Below are positions 35,658-48,183 of a stretch of 64,000 nucleotides of DNA, piece by piece (position 1 is the first letter of the stretch; each line of letters starts with the position of its first letter). Source of the stretch: Parascedosporium putredinis (lineage: Eukaryota; Ascomycota; Sordariomycetes; Microascales; Microascaceae); NCBI GenBank assembly GCA_949357655.1, contig CASHTG010000001.1:992001-1056000 (forward strand), given 5' to 3'. Both the position numbers and the translations under genes were made by a program. The notes under the pieces are model-generated. The model searched no databases, had not been told where the DNA came from, and worked only from the letters and a program-made list of their open reading frames with translations.

Positions 35658-37116
35658 GCTTCATATTCTTTCGTTCACCACGCCGCCACCTCAGATTACA
35701 GTAGTCTCGCTGAACGCCAAAACACGACAAACGTGATGACACAAATCCCCCGACTCAATCTTGAGCGTGTAGGATTTAAACACCGGTGCACATTGGAAGA
35801 CTCTTTGTGTGCGTTTTCCTGGTGGAGAGTGCCCTTCGAAGAGCCGTTTCGTCGAATTCCCTTGCAATTCAATGGAGCCTCCTGGAGTATATCAATCGCA
35901 GAAATGATCAAGGCCAGGAAACGCGGATGAGGCTGCGTTGGACACTAAAATTTAGGGCCCAAAATTTAATGCACCCCGACGCTGATTGGTTGGGCGGCAA
36001 AGATCGCGGATGGGACTGGTTTTTAGCGCGAGATATTGGCTTCCGTTCAATATCAGGTTCCCAAGTATTGATTAGAAGAATCCTGGCACCGCCATTTATC
36101 TCCGTTGAGCCTCCTCCTGCGCCTACTCGGCTGAATTTAGATCGTGGGAAATCCATTAACCAAGAACCTAGCTGTTTGCCGTGGTTCTTTCCCCCGTCCC
36201 CTTTTCAGGCTAGTGCTCAACGATTCAGTACATAAACTGGCATAGAAACACAGGATAGAAGCACACGCATTACATTAAACGTCATAATATTACATTCCCT
36301 TCACGGGAAAACAACCCCTCCAAGAGATACGATAGAAGTGCTGGAGCCAGGCGTCTCTCCAGCCATCTCATTTTGATAGCTGGAGCCACCTTCATCTCCC
36401 TTCTCCCACCGTCCCTTCATTTTCTTCCTCGGATAGGGTATTTGTTTGTGATACAAGAAGGGAGGTCCCGTAAGATATGACCAGGCGATCGATAGAGTGC
36501 AAAAGATAACACTGCTGTGACCGCCCTTCCTTTACTTCGCTCCCTTTTGGTTCGGCCGTGACATGACATGATAACCCAATGCTTCCAAGCACACTGTAGC
36601 CAACCCACCACAACCTCTTATCCATGTAACCAATTACTAGAAATTTCCCTTTAGAGAACAACAAAGACAGGTCCGGTACGCCGATGCATGCGATATATCC
36701 AAGCCGGAAAGAAGTGGCCAAAGCAGAAGAAGGAAAAGAAAAGCAAGAAAAAGATGGCGAAAAGAAAGAGAGAAAAACAGAGATAAAAAGCCCCCAGGCG
36801 AACAAACGGAATGAAAGATAATGAGAAAAAAATAACATAGGCGAAGAGAAAACAAGCCTTTGAGCTGAGGCGTAAAACGGTACCGGTTTCAGGCAAGCTA
36901 CCAAAAGTGCCCCGGCGCAAGGTGCAGTAGACGAAAAACCCGCCGCTAGCGAGCACACCCCGGCGGTGCTCAATGTCTGCGATGTCGACACTCTCGTAAC
37001 ACAGGAGGTCTCGCTCGATAATTCGACCAAACTCGATATGGTTGTGGCCGCACCGTGAACCAAGAGATATGGGAGTCGGGGATATAGATGTAATAGAAAG
37101 AGCCGCAGTGTCTAAG
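35658..37116. other. Intergenic region between the WDR83-like gene and the Zn2Cys6 gene
   Basis: 1.46 kb without a supported gene. A 223-codon open frame at 36392-37063 (-) opens only from TTG, overlaps the pyrimidine-rich 3' flank of the regulator (36640-36860) and codes a low-complexity Phe/Ser/Leu string, so I treat it as untranslated. Confidence 0.6.
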
Positions 37117-38953
37117 TCAAAACTCGCTCGTGGGTTCCGGGGCCCCAGTCACTCCGTTGCCCCCTTCATCGAGAAGCATGTTGTCCGATCTAGGCCTTGG
37201 TGTATGATGCGGATAAGCTCTACCTCCGATAGTCGGGCCTCCTGGAAATATACACGTGTGAGTATTGGGGATATTTTCGCAGCAGCCACGTCATTCCCTT
37301 GCCAGACGATGGTCGCATTGTTTAGGCACCGTGAAAGCAAAGGACATCGGCGGGTTCGTAGTGGGAGGAGCGCGGGGTTTGGTCACATACGGTTCTGGTT
37401 GCCATGGCCTATGGAGGACGTCCTCATGGATCCGCGGTAGTTCGAGCCCTTGTGGATGCCAGGCCGTTGTTGGCTTGTGAACATCTGGTGGAGGCGGAAC
37501 TCGTCGAGGCTCGCAGGGGACCGGCGAGTATCCGTCGTACCCGACCCTTATCCTCTTGTGGTGAAGAGATTCATCCGGGTTCGTAGGTCGAAATACGCTC
37601 CGAGGAGAGAGAGATTCACTAGCGAGCCGGCCGGGTCTAGATACGTCGTTTGGATTCGGCGGGCCTCCAAGTCTTCTTGGCTCCTCCGGCTCCGCGGATG
37701 GAGTCGATGGAGAGGTATTGTGACCACCACGAGGCCTAGAACATGATTGGCGTGTTAGATCAACACAGCGTGGCAGAGACAACTCTTTCCGCGGCTCCAC
37801 GAACCAAAAGGGGTAACTCACGCATTCTTAAACTTGCAGATCCGACCAAACTTTTCGCACTGAAGGCATCGCGGGAAGTCTGGATCGCACTTGATCTTCT
37901 TCTCCCGACACGTGACGCACGCTATGGCTAACCTCTTTCTCGGCTTGCCAGCTTTGGTGACGCCCCAGTGAGCATTAACGGCCTCGCCATCGATCACCGT
38001 TTTACAATGGCTTCCGTCGTCATAAAAATAGCACATGCCTTCACCGGGCACCTCGGCTGCACACACAAAGCGCGGCAAAAAGTGCGTGCCCGTCCAGATC
38101 TTTGGGCCGAGACCGTCCTTCACAGGCGCACCTTCAGCGATTGCTGAGCTTGCCTGATGGGGCGATGCGCTAGAGGGTGGTAGGTGGGAAGGCCTGGGGT
38201 CACGGTGAAAGCTGGGCGCAGGTTCTCGGGAACCTGGGTAGGCAAGCTGGGGGCGGCTCTGCGGAGAAGGAAGCGGGGCCATCTCTCTGCCTCCTAGGGA
38301 GTACTCTTGCCGGGTAGGCTCGTGAGATCTGGACCAAGTAGGAGGAGGGGCGCTGTCGTATCGAGAAGGTTCATGACGCAGGTGGTCGCGACGTGGGGAG
38401 CCGGGTCTAGAGAGGGACCTAGCAGGGAGGGAGTGAAGCGAGGGCGTTCGCTCAGAGTCGAACCTTGCGTCGTAAGTGCTTCGCGGCTGGGTAGGTGGGT
38501 GAGAGGTAGGCTCGGCTTGATAAGGCCCAGAAAAGTGAGTGTGTCGATCAACGTGGGTAGACGATGTACGCGGGGGCGGTCCAGAGGCAAAACTGATGGG
38601 AGCGGCACACGCTGAGGCGACTCGTGTTGCGAGGGAGATGGTAAGGGTCGAGCCGGAGGATGAGGAAAGAGACTGCTCAGGGAAGGCAGTTTCGTGCCGC
38701 CCAGGTTGGGCGCTGGGCCCTCTCTCCGAACATGTCCATCGTCGATACTCTTTCCGGTAGATGCCATGGTCGATATAGAACTCCGGTCATAGTTGGTCAT
38801 GGGAGGAGAGATGGGGACGATGGGTTTCCAGGTCTGATCCGCCGGAGGGGAAGGCCTGGACGAGTAAGTGGACGAGGTTGGGCTCACCAGTTCTGGAGGA
38901 GAGTCCGGGGCGGCCAGACGAGGGTGAGGTTCTAAGCAGTTTAATACCCCCAT
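37117..38953 (-). CDS. Zn2Cys6 (C6) transcription factor, possibly RosA/NosA-like
   Basis: A fungal binuclear zinc-cluster regulator. Exon 1 runs 38953-37822, the intron 37821-37736 (GTGAGT...TCTAG), and exon 2 37735-37117, about 584 residues. The first two-thirds are Pro/Ser-rich and disordered (LPSLSSLFPHPPARPLPSP). A conserved block precedes the zinc cluster (MCYFYDDGSHCKTVIDGEAV, HWGVTKAGKPRKRLA), then CVTCREKKIKCDPDFPRCLQCEKFGRICKF with all six cysteines. After the intron comes APRGGHNTSPSTPSAEPEE and a C-terminal helical part (RVYFQEARLSEVELIRIIHQG) ending EPTSEF. Breaks: 38598-38600, about 37345 (two bases) and 37160-37164. The start at 38953 is the most upstream ATG in frame; a spliced 5' exon is possible. 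The zinc cluster sits mid-protein, as I recall for RosA/NosA sexual-development regulators, but that name is tentative. Confidence 0.85.
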
Positions 38954-39166
38954 TGGGAGAGTCGGGGACGAGGCTGTCTTTAATGGAGTTGGACGTGAGA
39001 GAGATGATGCATGGCCAAGCTCTCAAGCATAGGGACGGCTTGCCCTTGTCGTTGATGCCGGGAGGACCACCCGCGTTGATGATCTTCGTTGGACCCGAAC
39101 CTTGAGTGTGGCTGTACACTTAACGGCGTCCGGGAGCAACTATAGAGAGATCAAGAGAGAGGAAGA

Positions 39167-39191
39167 GAGGTGAGGTGAGGTGAGGTGAGGT
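39167..39191. repeat. Five GAGGT pentanucleotide repeats
   Basis: Five exact tandem GAGGT units, followed by related GGTGAAGTGG, about 215 bases upstream of the zinc-cluster gene start. Confidence 0.95.
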
Positions 39192-41217
39192 GGTGAAGTG
39201 GTTAAGAGGGAAAAAAGGCCAGAGTCGAGGGCATCAGCAGTGAGGGGAGGGGCCAGGGAGAGGAATGGTTGATAGATATTGTTCGGATAAAGATCCACAG
39301 GCGGCGCAGCGGGCACACGGCTACCCTGGCCACTTACATGCCAAGGGTCAGGGGAGGGTGAGAGGAGACTAGACTGTGAGACCGATGGAGAGGAGACTGC
39401 ACCTACCACAACCGCCGTTCCTCCCATGCTAGCGACTCCAGCAGGAACGGGCAAGGACGGACGGGGTACGGGAGTGGTGGGTGTGGAAGGGAGGAAGGAA
39501 CACAAGGTACACCACCAACACACCCCCTCCCCCAGTGTGCTCAAGTCACTGTGGTGTGTGGAGTGTGGCTGTTTGGGGTAGGAGGTATGGGCTGGGTTCC
39601 ACCTGCAAGCACGGAGGACACCACGCTGAACTGTACATCAGACCGGACACCACCGTAACGGGCGGAATGCACTGGGGTGGTTCAAATTCCGGATAATTTA
39701 GACGGGGCTATAGCGACCAGGAAAGATCAACGAAAGGAACGCAAGGTCTGTCGGGAAGGGTGGTACGGGAGGTCATGTATGTACCGTACCATATTGCACG
39801 AGTTATTGGCGGACGATGCGTTGGCGGTTCCAAACTGCTGGGCGGCAATGGTATCCCAGGTCCCGTGTGGGTGTGTATTATGCACACCTCACAAGTTATA
39901 GTACGACCTACCGAGTGGATATTAAATGGCTTTCATCCTCACCTTAGCCCGCCAAATCCTGGAGATACACCATCCGCCGCGAGTGCCACCGCTGTCCTCC
40001 ACCAAGCGCAGATCTTGAATGAGGAGGGGAAGAACACAGCTTCTGGAGAGGAGCGGGAGGGGGAAGGGGGTGCGTCGCCCAACCCTCTAACTAACGAGCC
40101 CGAGGAATAGGGGTGGGTACAGACAAGGGTTGGGGTTTGTGGAGCTCAGGCCGGGCAAGAAAGAAAGCAAGAAAGCCGCCGCGTTCCAGTGGACGGAGAA
40201 GAAGCGAGAAGTGGGAAAAGAGGATTGAGTCTCGATCCCCCAATCCCTGGCTAGCTCAGACTAGTGGCAGCGCCCTTTCGCACTCGGATTTTGGGTGCCG
40301 ATGAAGGTCGTGCTATTCCCAACTCTGGTTTTGGGGGCATGGCCCCTGGCCTCCACAACCGACGGGCTGGGATCGCCGTACCAGACCCAAGCTTTGCCCT
40401 GGCCAGATACTACTAGATCAAGTGAAGAGGAAGGCTTATCGAGGATAAAAGCAAAAGGTAGAGAAAAGAGAAGAAAAGACGAGGAGAAGGCCAGTGACCT
40501 GTGCTGCTGTTGTGCGCGAACCAGGATAAGGGCAAATCAGGGTGAGAAGACAATGATCCAGGGGTTCTCCACATAATTTCGCCTCGGTCACTCACAACAC
40601 CCGCGAGGCTCTGTCGTTTTCAGGCGAAATAAAGGAGGGTACGTACAAGCCTTCCCGCGCCACTTGAGCAGGCCGCCCGCAATGTCCTCAATGTCCTCAA
40701 TGCTCTTCCTCGTTGAGGAATCCTTCATTCACTCTTGCTTGGGAAGGTCGGCCAAAATTCAATGGTTAGATGAGACGTAATATTACTTGGTTGTCAATCC
40801 TTCAACGGACCCGAACATGCTTCTTCCGACCCTTCTCCAACGTCTGGGGCAGGGAATCGCGCAATATACTGCCAAGCCCTTTATGACCGTTAGAACCTCA
40901 CACAAGCGACATGGACTGCAAGGGCTTGATGACTTTGATGAAGATGGCGAATAGCTTCAGATTAGGTTGAGGTTGCTTGGAACACACACTGGCCTCGATA
41001 TTTGCTCCATGCACTACATCATATATGTAAGCAATACCACGAAATAGTGGTACCAGAGGCGATGGAGGAAACAACATGAACATTAAACTGCTTTTCTGGT
41101 CCACGCCAACACCGCCAAAAAGAAGAAAAGAATGTGTCAATAGAGGATGAGAGCGGACCAGCCTTAGACACTGGCGGACCTCATTGACCAGCTCTCCGGA
41201 GCTTCTCCCTTGACTCT

Positions 41218-41234
41218 AAAAAAAAAAAAAAAAA
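41218..41234. repeat. Poly(A) run of 17
   Basis: Seventeen uninterrupted A on the + strand followed by GAAGAAAA. It could be a retroposition tail relic, but no flanking element is recognised. Confidence 0.95.
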
Positions 41235-44200
41235 GAAGAAAAATTCTTCGACAACTTGAATCCTTTAGCCAACATAACGTGAATTAGATTATAATCGTCG
41301 CGAAGCCTTTGAACATAGGTCTAGGGGACGGACTCGGGGGCCGAGAAAGGACGAAAAGGAAAGACTAGGGAGTGGGCGATGGAGCCAGAGAAGAAAAAGG
41401 AAAAAGTAATAAGCTCATCGACGGTTGAACCAAATGGCCGAGGGAAGGGAGACAAGCGGCGAACGAGTCCCTCATCTAGCACCAAACGAGGAGATGGACT
41501 TGGCGCGTCCACACCCTCATTGCAAGGGCGGAACGTTGGAAGGTAATGTTGTTCGCTCGTTTAATTGCCATTCAAGACACTCTCCACTGGCGTATAAGGA
41601 TGGTGGGGTGGAAAAGGAGGCTAAACCTAATCCCTGAGCCCTCTTCGAAGAATTATGCCGGCTCCGAGAAAGGCTCCTTCCTTGAGAAGACAAGTGTCTG
41701 GCGTTGGACAAGAGTGAGAAACGCTGAGTGACGCCATGGGAAGGAAAAACCGAACAAGCCGGTCCGGGTGGAAAGGCGCACCGCACCCTAGTTCGATCCT
41801 GTTCGGTGCTGGAGCCATTTAGGGTCGCGCGTTGGAGACCTTGAGCCCGGAAGGAGGAACCAGCACTTGCCTTTTCCGCCCACGTGCGTCTGCATCTCCT
41901 GGCTTGTGCCCCAAACCTGTCAAGGGACGGATCCATCACAACCCTTGTACATGGACAGACACTAGTGTACCTGTGACGCTGGGGCGGTCTTGGGGCTATT
42001 CACTGCCGGAGAAGGATAGGCGGTGGGTTGAAGTCTAATCTCTTCAGCAACAGGCAAACCCTAGATCTACCTGGATGGACGCGTGCAACGTATCTGTACA
42101 TCTTTGGGCAAGGAACGAGGAGCCAACCTTACTGCATAGAACCTGCCATGGGTGTGAGCCCCAAAAATAAGGGACAAGCCATCGCTCGGGTTTCTATTGA
42201 AGCCCCAGCGGAAGTCGTACGCAGGCCCGTCCAAAGAAGGCACCGCCAACATTTCGAGAAGCAGCCCAAGACTTTAGCCTTCTTCCAATGCCTCCTTGAC
42301 TCTACGCTTCACAGCCAATGTACCGCGGAACCTAAGCGAAACGCCAATTTTTGCCAACTCGCGGCTCATTTCTAGGGACTTCAAATGCTCTCGAGTAGGT
42401 GGTGCAGGACAGCCACTGGGAGTCGTATGCGGCATGGTCGTCTCAATCAATCGAGCATTCGGGCCAAATGGGCGATTACCTCACATCTTCGGTGTAGAGG
42501 CTCTTTACCGAACCCACCTCACCATTATTACAATCCCGTCTGAAACTGGGATAATAAGTGAGATCAGCATTGAATGCCGCTTTCCCCCAGCCGTGAGCCG
42601 TACCAACACGATGCGGAAAATGGCGCGGCTATGTTCAGGGGTTGTTGAGAAATACCAGTGTACGGGGTACTTAGAGACTTGGAGGGCGGAGGGATCGAGA
42701 ACCAATGGAGAAAGCAGACTCGATCTTGGACGAGTTGGTGTTCCTTCCTACTCGTGGCTGATTCCGTCTCAAGAGGGGCAATGGCAGTATCCATCAATGT
42801 GTGTACCTTCCATAATTCCGCGCCCTCGTCCGAGTTGCCGCAGCGCAACTCACCTAATCCCACACTCGCTTGAGGGCGACATGGCGGAGACGAGTTGATC
42901 AATGGGGCTAGCACAAAGGGGCGGCCCGGGCGACGCGCGCATAGACAGAAGATGGACAAACCAAAAAGATTTTTTATTTTTTATTTTCCCTTTCCCACAA
43001 GCCTCGCGCACAGATTCAGCCAGTTCCCGAGTCTTTCAAGATTGGGGTCAAGTCCAACCGATGAGTCTGGGGGTGTGACCTTAACACAGGTTGCTGCAAC
43101 CTGAGCCGGAGGGGTTCACGGCCAACGCAAACGAAAATCGATGCCTGCATTGTGTGGATGGGAGGTTATGGCCTCGCTAACCGATCAAGGAACTTGCTCC
43201 GTCTCGTTACATGAATAAACGATTAGGGAAGACCGAGGAAGCCCCATCGCGTGGAGGTTACGATCAATAGCCCCTGCGAAAGGGCCCTCCACCTCCCCCT
43301 TTTCTCCCACCCACTTGAACGGAGAGAAAAACTACAAGGAGCAAGTCGCAAGTCTAGAACGCGAAGTTTGTATGACCCCATCAACCGGCCCAGCATACAT
43401 CAGTTCCGAGTTCCGCTTAGTCCTAAACGCCCAGAAATCACCCCAAGTCAATAGTGAAGGGAAGGGCAAGCCTGTTACATTATACCGAGAGAGGGGAGAG
43501 AGAGGGAGGGAGGGAAAACCAACCCCCTAAAAGAAAAAAACCTTGCGGGTTGGGAAAAGGCGTCCTGGGTCTTATCGAAGCGTCATTACATTTTTATGCA
43601 GGCCTGACTTGAGTGCAAGTCTACACTTTCCCTACCTACTAGCGGGATGACATCGACGATCTCTCAGACTGATGAGGATGCGGCCGGGTCCCGAGCAAGC
43701 GGGGACCCATTTTACCCATCAACGAGACCCAAGTGTCAGTGCCAGAAAACAACAAATGACTGAAAGATGTGAGCAAAGGCTCCTGTGCTGTACCATCTGA
43801 AAGATATTAATTGACACGATTTCAGTTCGCTGATCCCTGCCAATTGGGTTGACAGGGGTTGTGGCGGAACCACATGTCTCAATCCCGGGCGCTGTGGGAA
43901 GAACAGTGTTGCATGCACAAAGGGTGCTGCCATGGATAGGCTCGGTCGGTAGATTCACACAGAAGAGTACAAGAATAGCAACCCTTCGTGGAGGTTCAAT
44001 TCTCGAACCCCATCTGGCCCATCCATCAATTGATCCCTCCCTTTTGAACCACAGGGGTTGACCGTTCCTAGCATCGCGTGGGAGGGACGATGAGATGATA
44101 ACTATTACGGAGGCGTCCGTGACATCACAGTGGCATGATGGCTCCTTGGGGACAGGGCCCTTTCTGGAATAGTTGAATTTTGTCATTTGACAGGTCCGAA

Positions 44201-47141
44201 AATGAAAGAGGAAAAAGGGGAGGGGAGAGAGCGGCGGGGAAGAGAAAAAAACGCGAAAGGGCGAGAAGGGGGTGAAGGGACACAAAGCCCCACGCTTCGT
44301 TGGATATTCAGTGTGCTCATGAACATCACTTTCTCTCCAAGATGGCCGCAGTCTCACAAGTCCCAGGCTCAAGCAGAGTATTACAACTGCCATCAAATTG
44401 ATCGGCGGTGGAAAAGCAAAGCATGACCCAATTCACACTTGAATCGGCCCTTGCAAAGAGAGTGTATATTTTGTAGTGCAATGCAATGAGCAGCAGGAGT
44501 TGTGGCTTCGGAAAGGATAAACCTCTTCTCTTCACACAGGCCCATTTCTTCCCGTTGATCACCCTGTTGTCCATCAACAAAGCTGATCACTTTACTTTTT
44601 TCCGCTTTCAATGCAGACAGCAGAAGTCGGGAAATATCAAGACCAAGCTCTCCGCGCAGATGCTTGGTGATCCGCATTATTGGCCCGACGGAGGCCAGGG
44701 ATGTCGTTGGTACGAGGTGCAGAGACTTTCCGGGCTGTTGATCCCAGAAATAAGGGCAGGGAGGGTCGCCTGTCCACTCGTCTCCATGGAGCGGGTGGTA
44801 ATGATGTGCTTCGGTAGGCAGGGATAGGGGCTGGAGATAAGCTGGGGCTGATGCCAGCATTGGATTGAGCCGGACTAGCGCAGAGAGTACCCTCAGAATT
44901 TGAAATCGAAGGGACATCCCGGGCAAAGGTTGCTTCTGCTCCTGGCAGCCAGTGAAGTCATCCTTGTCAATTTGACAAGCCGGACATTCGTTTCCATTTG
45001 TGGGGTGGGCTTGGCTCGGGAATGGCACGAATACTCCACAAGGGAAGGCAAAGACACAGGAAGAGGGGGAAGACTGGAGAGGAGAAAGGGCCACCGGCCG
45101 TCCAATGTTAGCCCTCTTCCTTCGACTCTCTCCTGCGAACTGCCTGCCACCATTCTGTTATACACGTTTTCATCTTCTTCGTTTGGGGCAAGGGAAGGGG
45201 GCTTCTTTCAAGGAGCCAAGAATAACCTACAAATTCGGGTCCACCGCGAAGAGTGTCAAGATCTGTTATCTATTCCCCCACGCTCGAGAATGGCATCGAT
45301 ATTTTCTCTCATCAAAGGGTCAAAGCCATTACACGTCACAAGGCTGGGCAAGAGCCAAGACTGACTTCCCGAGGATTGAGGTCCAGTATGCTCGCTTCAG
45401 GAAGTCGCGATCTAGTGTAGTTGTGGATGTACTGACGGCCAACCACTGGTGACCGCTTTCTTGCTAGATCAAAAGCCACCAATACTTGGACATTGCTCCA
45501 CGAGGCGGCGGTGGGTAATTCCAATGATGTAGGGCTCGAAATGGGTCGAGCTCACTGGCTCAGGGTTTTCGGACGAGGATGAGTCCCGAAAAGTCTTTGT
45601 CACACAAGCCTCCGAGCTTAGCGTCGTGTACCTCGTACAATGGGAACGATGGGTCAAATTGACAGATTCGATTGCCAACTGATCCATGTTCCTTTCTTCC
45701 TCGACACAGACAGCAGGGAGACTTTGGGAGAGTACGACAAGCCACGCATCCCGCAAGACAAGGGTCCACAAATCTCCCAGGCCCCCTTTCCTTGAACCCT
45801 CGAATCCTCACACCCGGCCCTCGACAGCCGTTCGCTGCAAGATCCAAGCCACTCTTCCCAATTGACATCACCTTTGACCTTTGAGAGACGCTACACAGGG
45901 CGTGGCGCGCTATGACTCGCTACTTCTTCCAGATCGAGATAGCAACCAACTCCCGTGCGGTGGGTCGGAGACAGGCACTAAGACTTTATCGGCCAGCATT
46001 GAAGCGATGGATTTTGACCGTCGGTCTCGCTCCCTTGAGAGGAAGGTTTGAGAGAGAGAGGGGAAAAAAACACACTACCTGGTGGAGCGCCGTTGGAACA
46101 AGGGATGGGCTTGGACAGAACCTTGGAGGCGAAGGAAAGTCTTAAGCTGGAACTTGTGGCGTATTGCACCACCACCGAACGCAGCATCGATCCATCCCAT
46201 CAATATCCTCAACCGTTGTTTGGCCATATTTTATCCATGGGCGCCTTTCTCATCGGCTGCGTGTTCATCCATGGAAAGGTCGACCGAGTTCCAATTGTCA
46301 TCCACAATAAGAGTAACCTGGCGCGGCGCTCAAGCCAGGGGTAAATATTGGAGAGATTTGCAGCGCGGTTGCGGGCCGGGATGCTTGGCCTGCCGATTTC
46401 CCTCCTCCGCCACAATGACCGACCCAGGCCTCCGATTTGCCAGCCGTGTTGCCGTGTCGGTACTTGCTTCAATCAGGCCCCGTTGGTCTCCATGATCTGT
46501 CGCTGGAGAGCCTGCTGGACCGAACCATGTGGGCCTTTTATCACAGGGCCTTTGATAAGATTCGGCTTGCAGTAGTTCTCGGATAATATTGCCAATTGGG
46601 CGAGAAGGGGCGCAACGTGACAGGTGCAAACCTGGCACTTGTTCGTCTTCATCTCATTTCTCAAATATCTTTTTTCTTTCTTTTTAGGGGCCCTCCCATG
46701 ACAAGGGGAAAAAGAATTACAAAAAACACACAGAATACAGAACAAAAGGGCTCTTGGAGGCGACTAGGCAAATCATTGAGGGAGAAGCTAACGAGAAACT
46801 TCAAGCCATGAGAGATTACAGGACGTCGCATCAGCGACCACGGGGAACATCCAGCCAGACCTCTCAAACATGCCTCCGGTTCAGCGTCACAGGGCATGGA
46901 GCCCACCCAGCCGAACATGCTCTAGAACATAAAAAGCAAGACCAAAACGGGCTAGGTGCAGGCCGCTATCTCATCCTTGCTGGGGCCTGGGCGGTGATAG
47001 TGTTGGTCCAGCCAGTGGTCAAGGGTGGGGATGGAAATGGCAAACAGAGACTCAAAGCTATAGTTTGTGCTACCTTGCCTGTCTGTGCTGCTGGTCGCCC
47101 CAAACTGTACCGGATTGAGCCGATGTTGAGAAGACGCCAAC

Positions 47142-47169
47142 CTCAAAGCTCAAAGCTCAAAGCTCAAAG
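47142..47169. repeat. Four CTCAAAG 7-bp tandem repeats
   Basis: Four exact CTCAAAG units, continued by two GGCAAAG/GGCAAAA variants up to about 47182. Confidence 0.95.
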
Positions 47170-47961
47170 GGCAAAGGGCAAAAAGAAGAAAAATACCTGG
47201 GCTGCCATGATATTACTTGCGCCTTTCATTCGCTCAGTCGTACAAGTACCTCGCGCTCTCACCGACCAGCCTTCTCCATCTTCGTTTCCCGCCAGCCCAT
47301 CCACTTGAGATCAGCTTGTATCATTATTTGTGCTTCAACAGCACGGCGGCGGTGATCTCGTAGCGGCCCTAGTAACGCGCGGCGTCTTTCGAGGCATTGA
47401 CCGTTTGTTCCCTTCGCAGCCCGCAGCCCGCGGCATAATAAAGATCGATACGCTCCGCCCGCACGGTAGCCCTGTTCCTCGTTTTCGGACCGAGCTTTCA
47501 ATGCTGCCTTTGTCTTCTTCATTTCCGACATCTCGTTATCATCTTTGCTCCTGTGAGGGGACACAGTAAATGGTGACCTTCTTCTGGCGCCTGATGGAAA
47601 GGAAAGCACAACGGGAAATAGCCACGTGCTAGCTTTGGGGAATGAGGCACGGGAAGCGGGAGCTGGTTCGATATGCCGAGAGAGTGCCCTTCTCCTGCAA
47701 AGGTACATCCAAGTCATCCAAGGCGAACGAAATGAAGGGTCAGTGTACTTGACAGTTCCAGAAATCCGCCATCCTTCGTTGGCGATATGGCACTTGCTTG
47801 GCTTGCATCCTTCCTTTTCCGAGCTAGGTAATGATACCTGCTACCTCGGCATGTCAAATTCATATTGGGTGGCTGACCTTCGCCTAAGACTACTAGCCTT
47901 CAGGAGAACGAGGAGCAACGCTTCCGCGCCATCTCAGAAACTACCGTCTCTGGTCGGTGTG

Positions 47962-48183
47962 TCAGTAAATTAGGTTGGTCGTCTTCAAGCTCTCTAGTTT
48001 TATTGTAGAATATCCTTGGGCGCCTTCTCCAACGACCTTTATTTTGTGACCGTTGCGCTTGTCAGTGAGCTCTACGTTTTGAGATACTTGTACACCCAAG
48101 GTATCCCCTGCAATGTGTGGGATTTCAATGGTAACCCCGCCTCGAGTGGAGTGGGAATAGAAAGGGGCAAGCATCCATTCCAT
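47962..48183 (-). CDS. Doubtful 73-codon ORF with a protein-like composition
   Basis: I do not recognise it. The ORF begins MEWMLAPFYSHSTRGGVTI and continues with alternating hydrophobic and polar residues (GVQVSQNVELTDKRNGHKIKV) that could form beta strands, unlike the Ser/Pro/Arg strings of chance frames around it. A CACAG acceptor-like site lies directly before its ATG, so it might be a last exon. No upstream exon could be joined with confidence. It may equally be chance. Confidence 0.2.
   Translation of the reverse strand: MEWMLAPFYSHSTRGGVTIEIPHIAGDTLGVQVSQNVELTDKRNGHKIKVVGEGAQGYSTIKLESLKTTNLIY

Larger units (their letters stand above)
38954..47000. other. Gene desert, part 1: no recognisable gene
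   Basis: Open frames of up to about 230 codons exist (for example 44393-45094 minus and 42296-42898 plus), but none shows a domain, motif or codon pattern that I can support, and many begin at non-ATG codons. Visible structure is limited to the GAGGT array at 39167-39191, a 9-bp repeat CAATGTCCT at 40679-40700, a 17-A run at 41218-41234, and purine tracts at 43480-43520 and 44195-44285. The first kilobase upstream of 38953 is the likely leader and promoter of the zinc-cluster gene; a GTAAGTGG donor-like site at about 39339 (-) could mark a leader intron. Confidence 0.55.

Noticed and set aside
36392..37063. 223-codon minus-strand frame downstream of the zinc-cluster gene
   Set aside because: It opens from TTG, encodes a Phe/Ser/Leu-rich low-complexity string across a pyrimidine tract, and the repaired regulator ends at 37117 just before it. 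It fits a 3' UTR.
44393..45094. 233-codon minus-strand ORF, the longest in the desert
   Set aside because: No domain, signal peptide or recognisable family, and no credible splice neighbours. Length alone is not enough.
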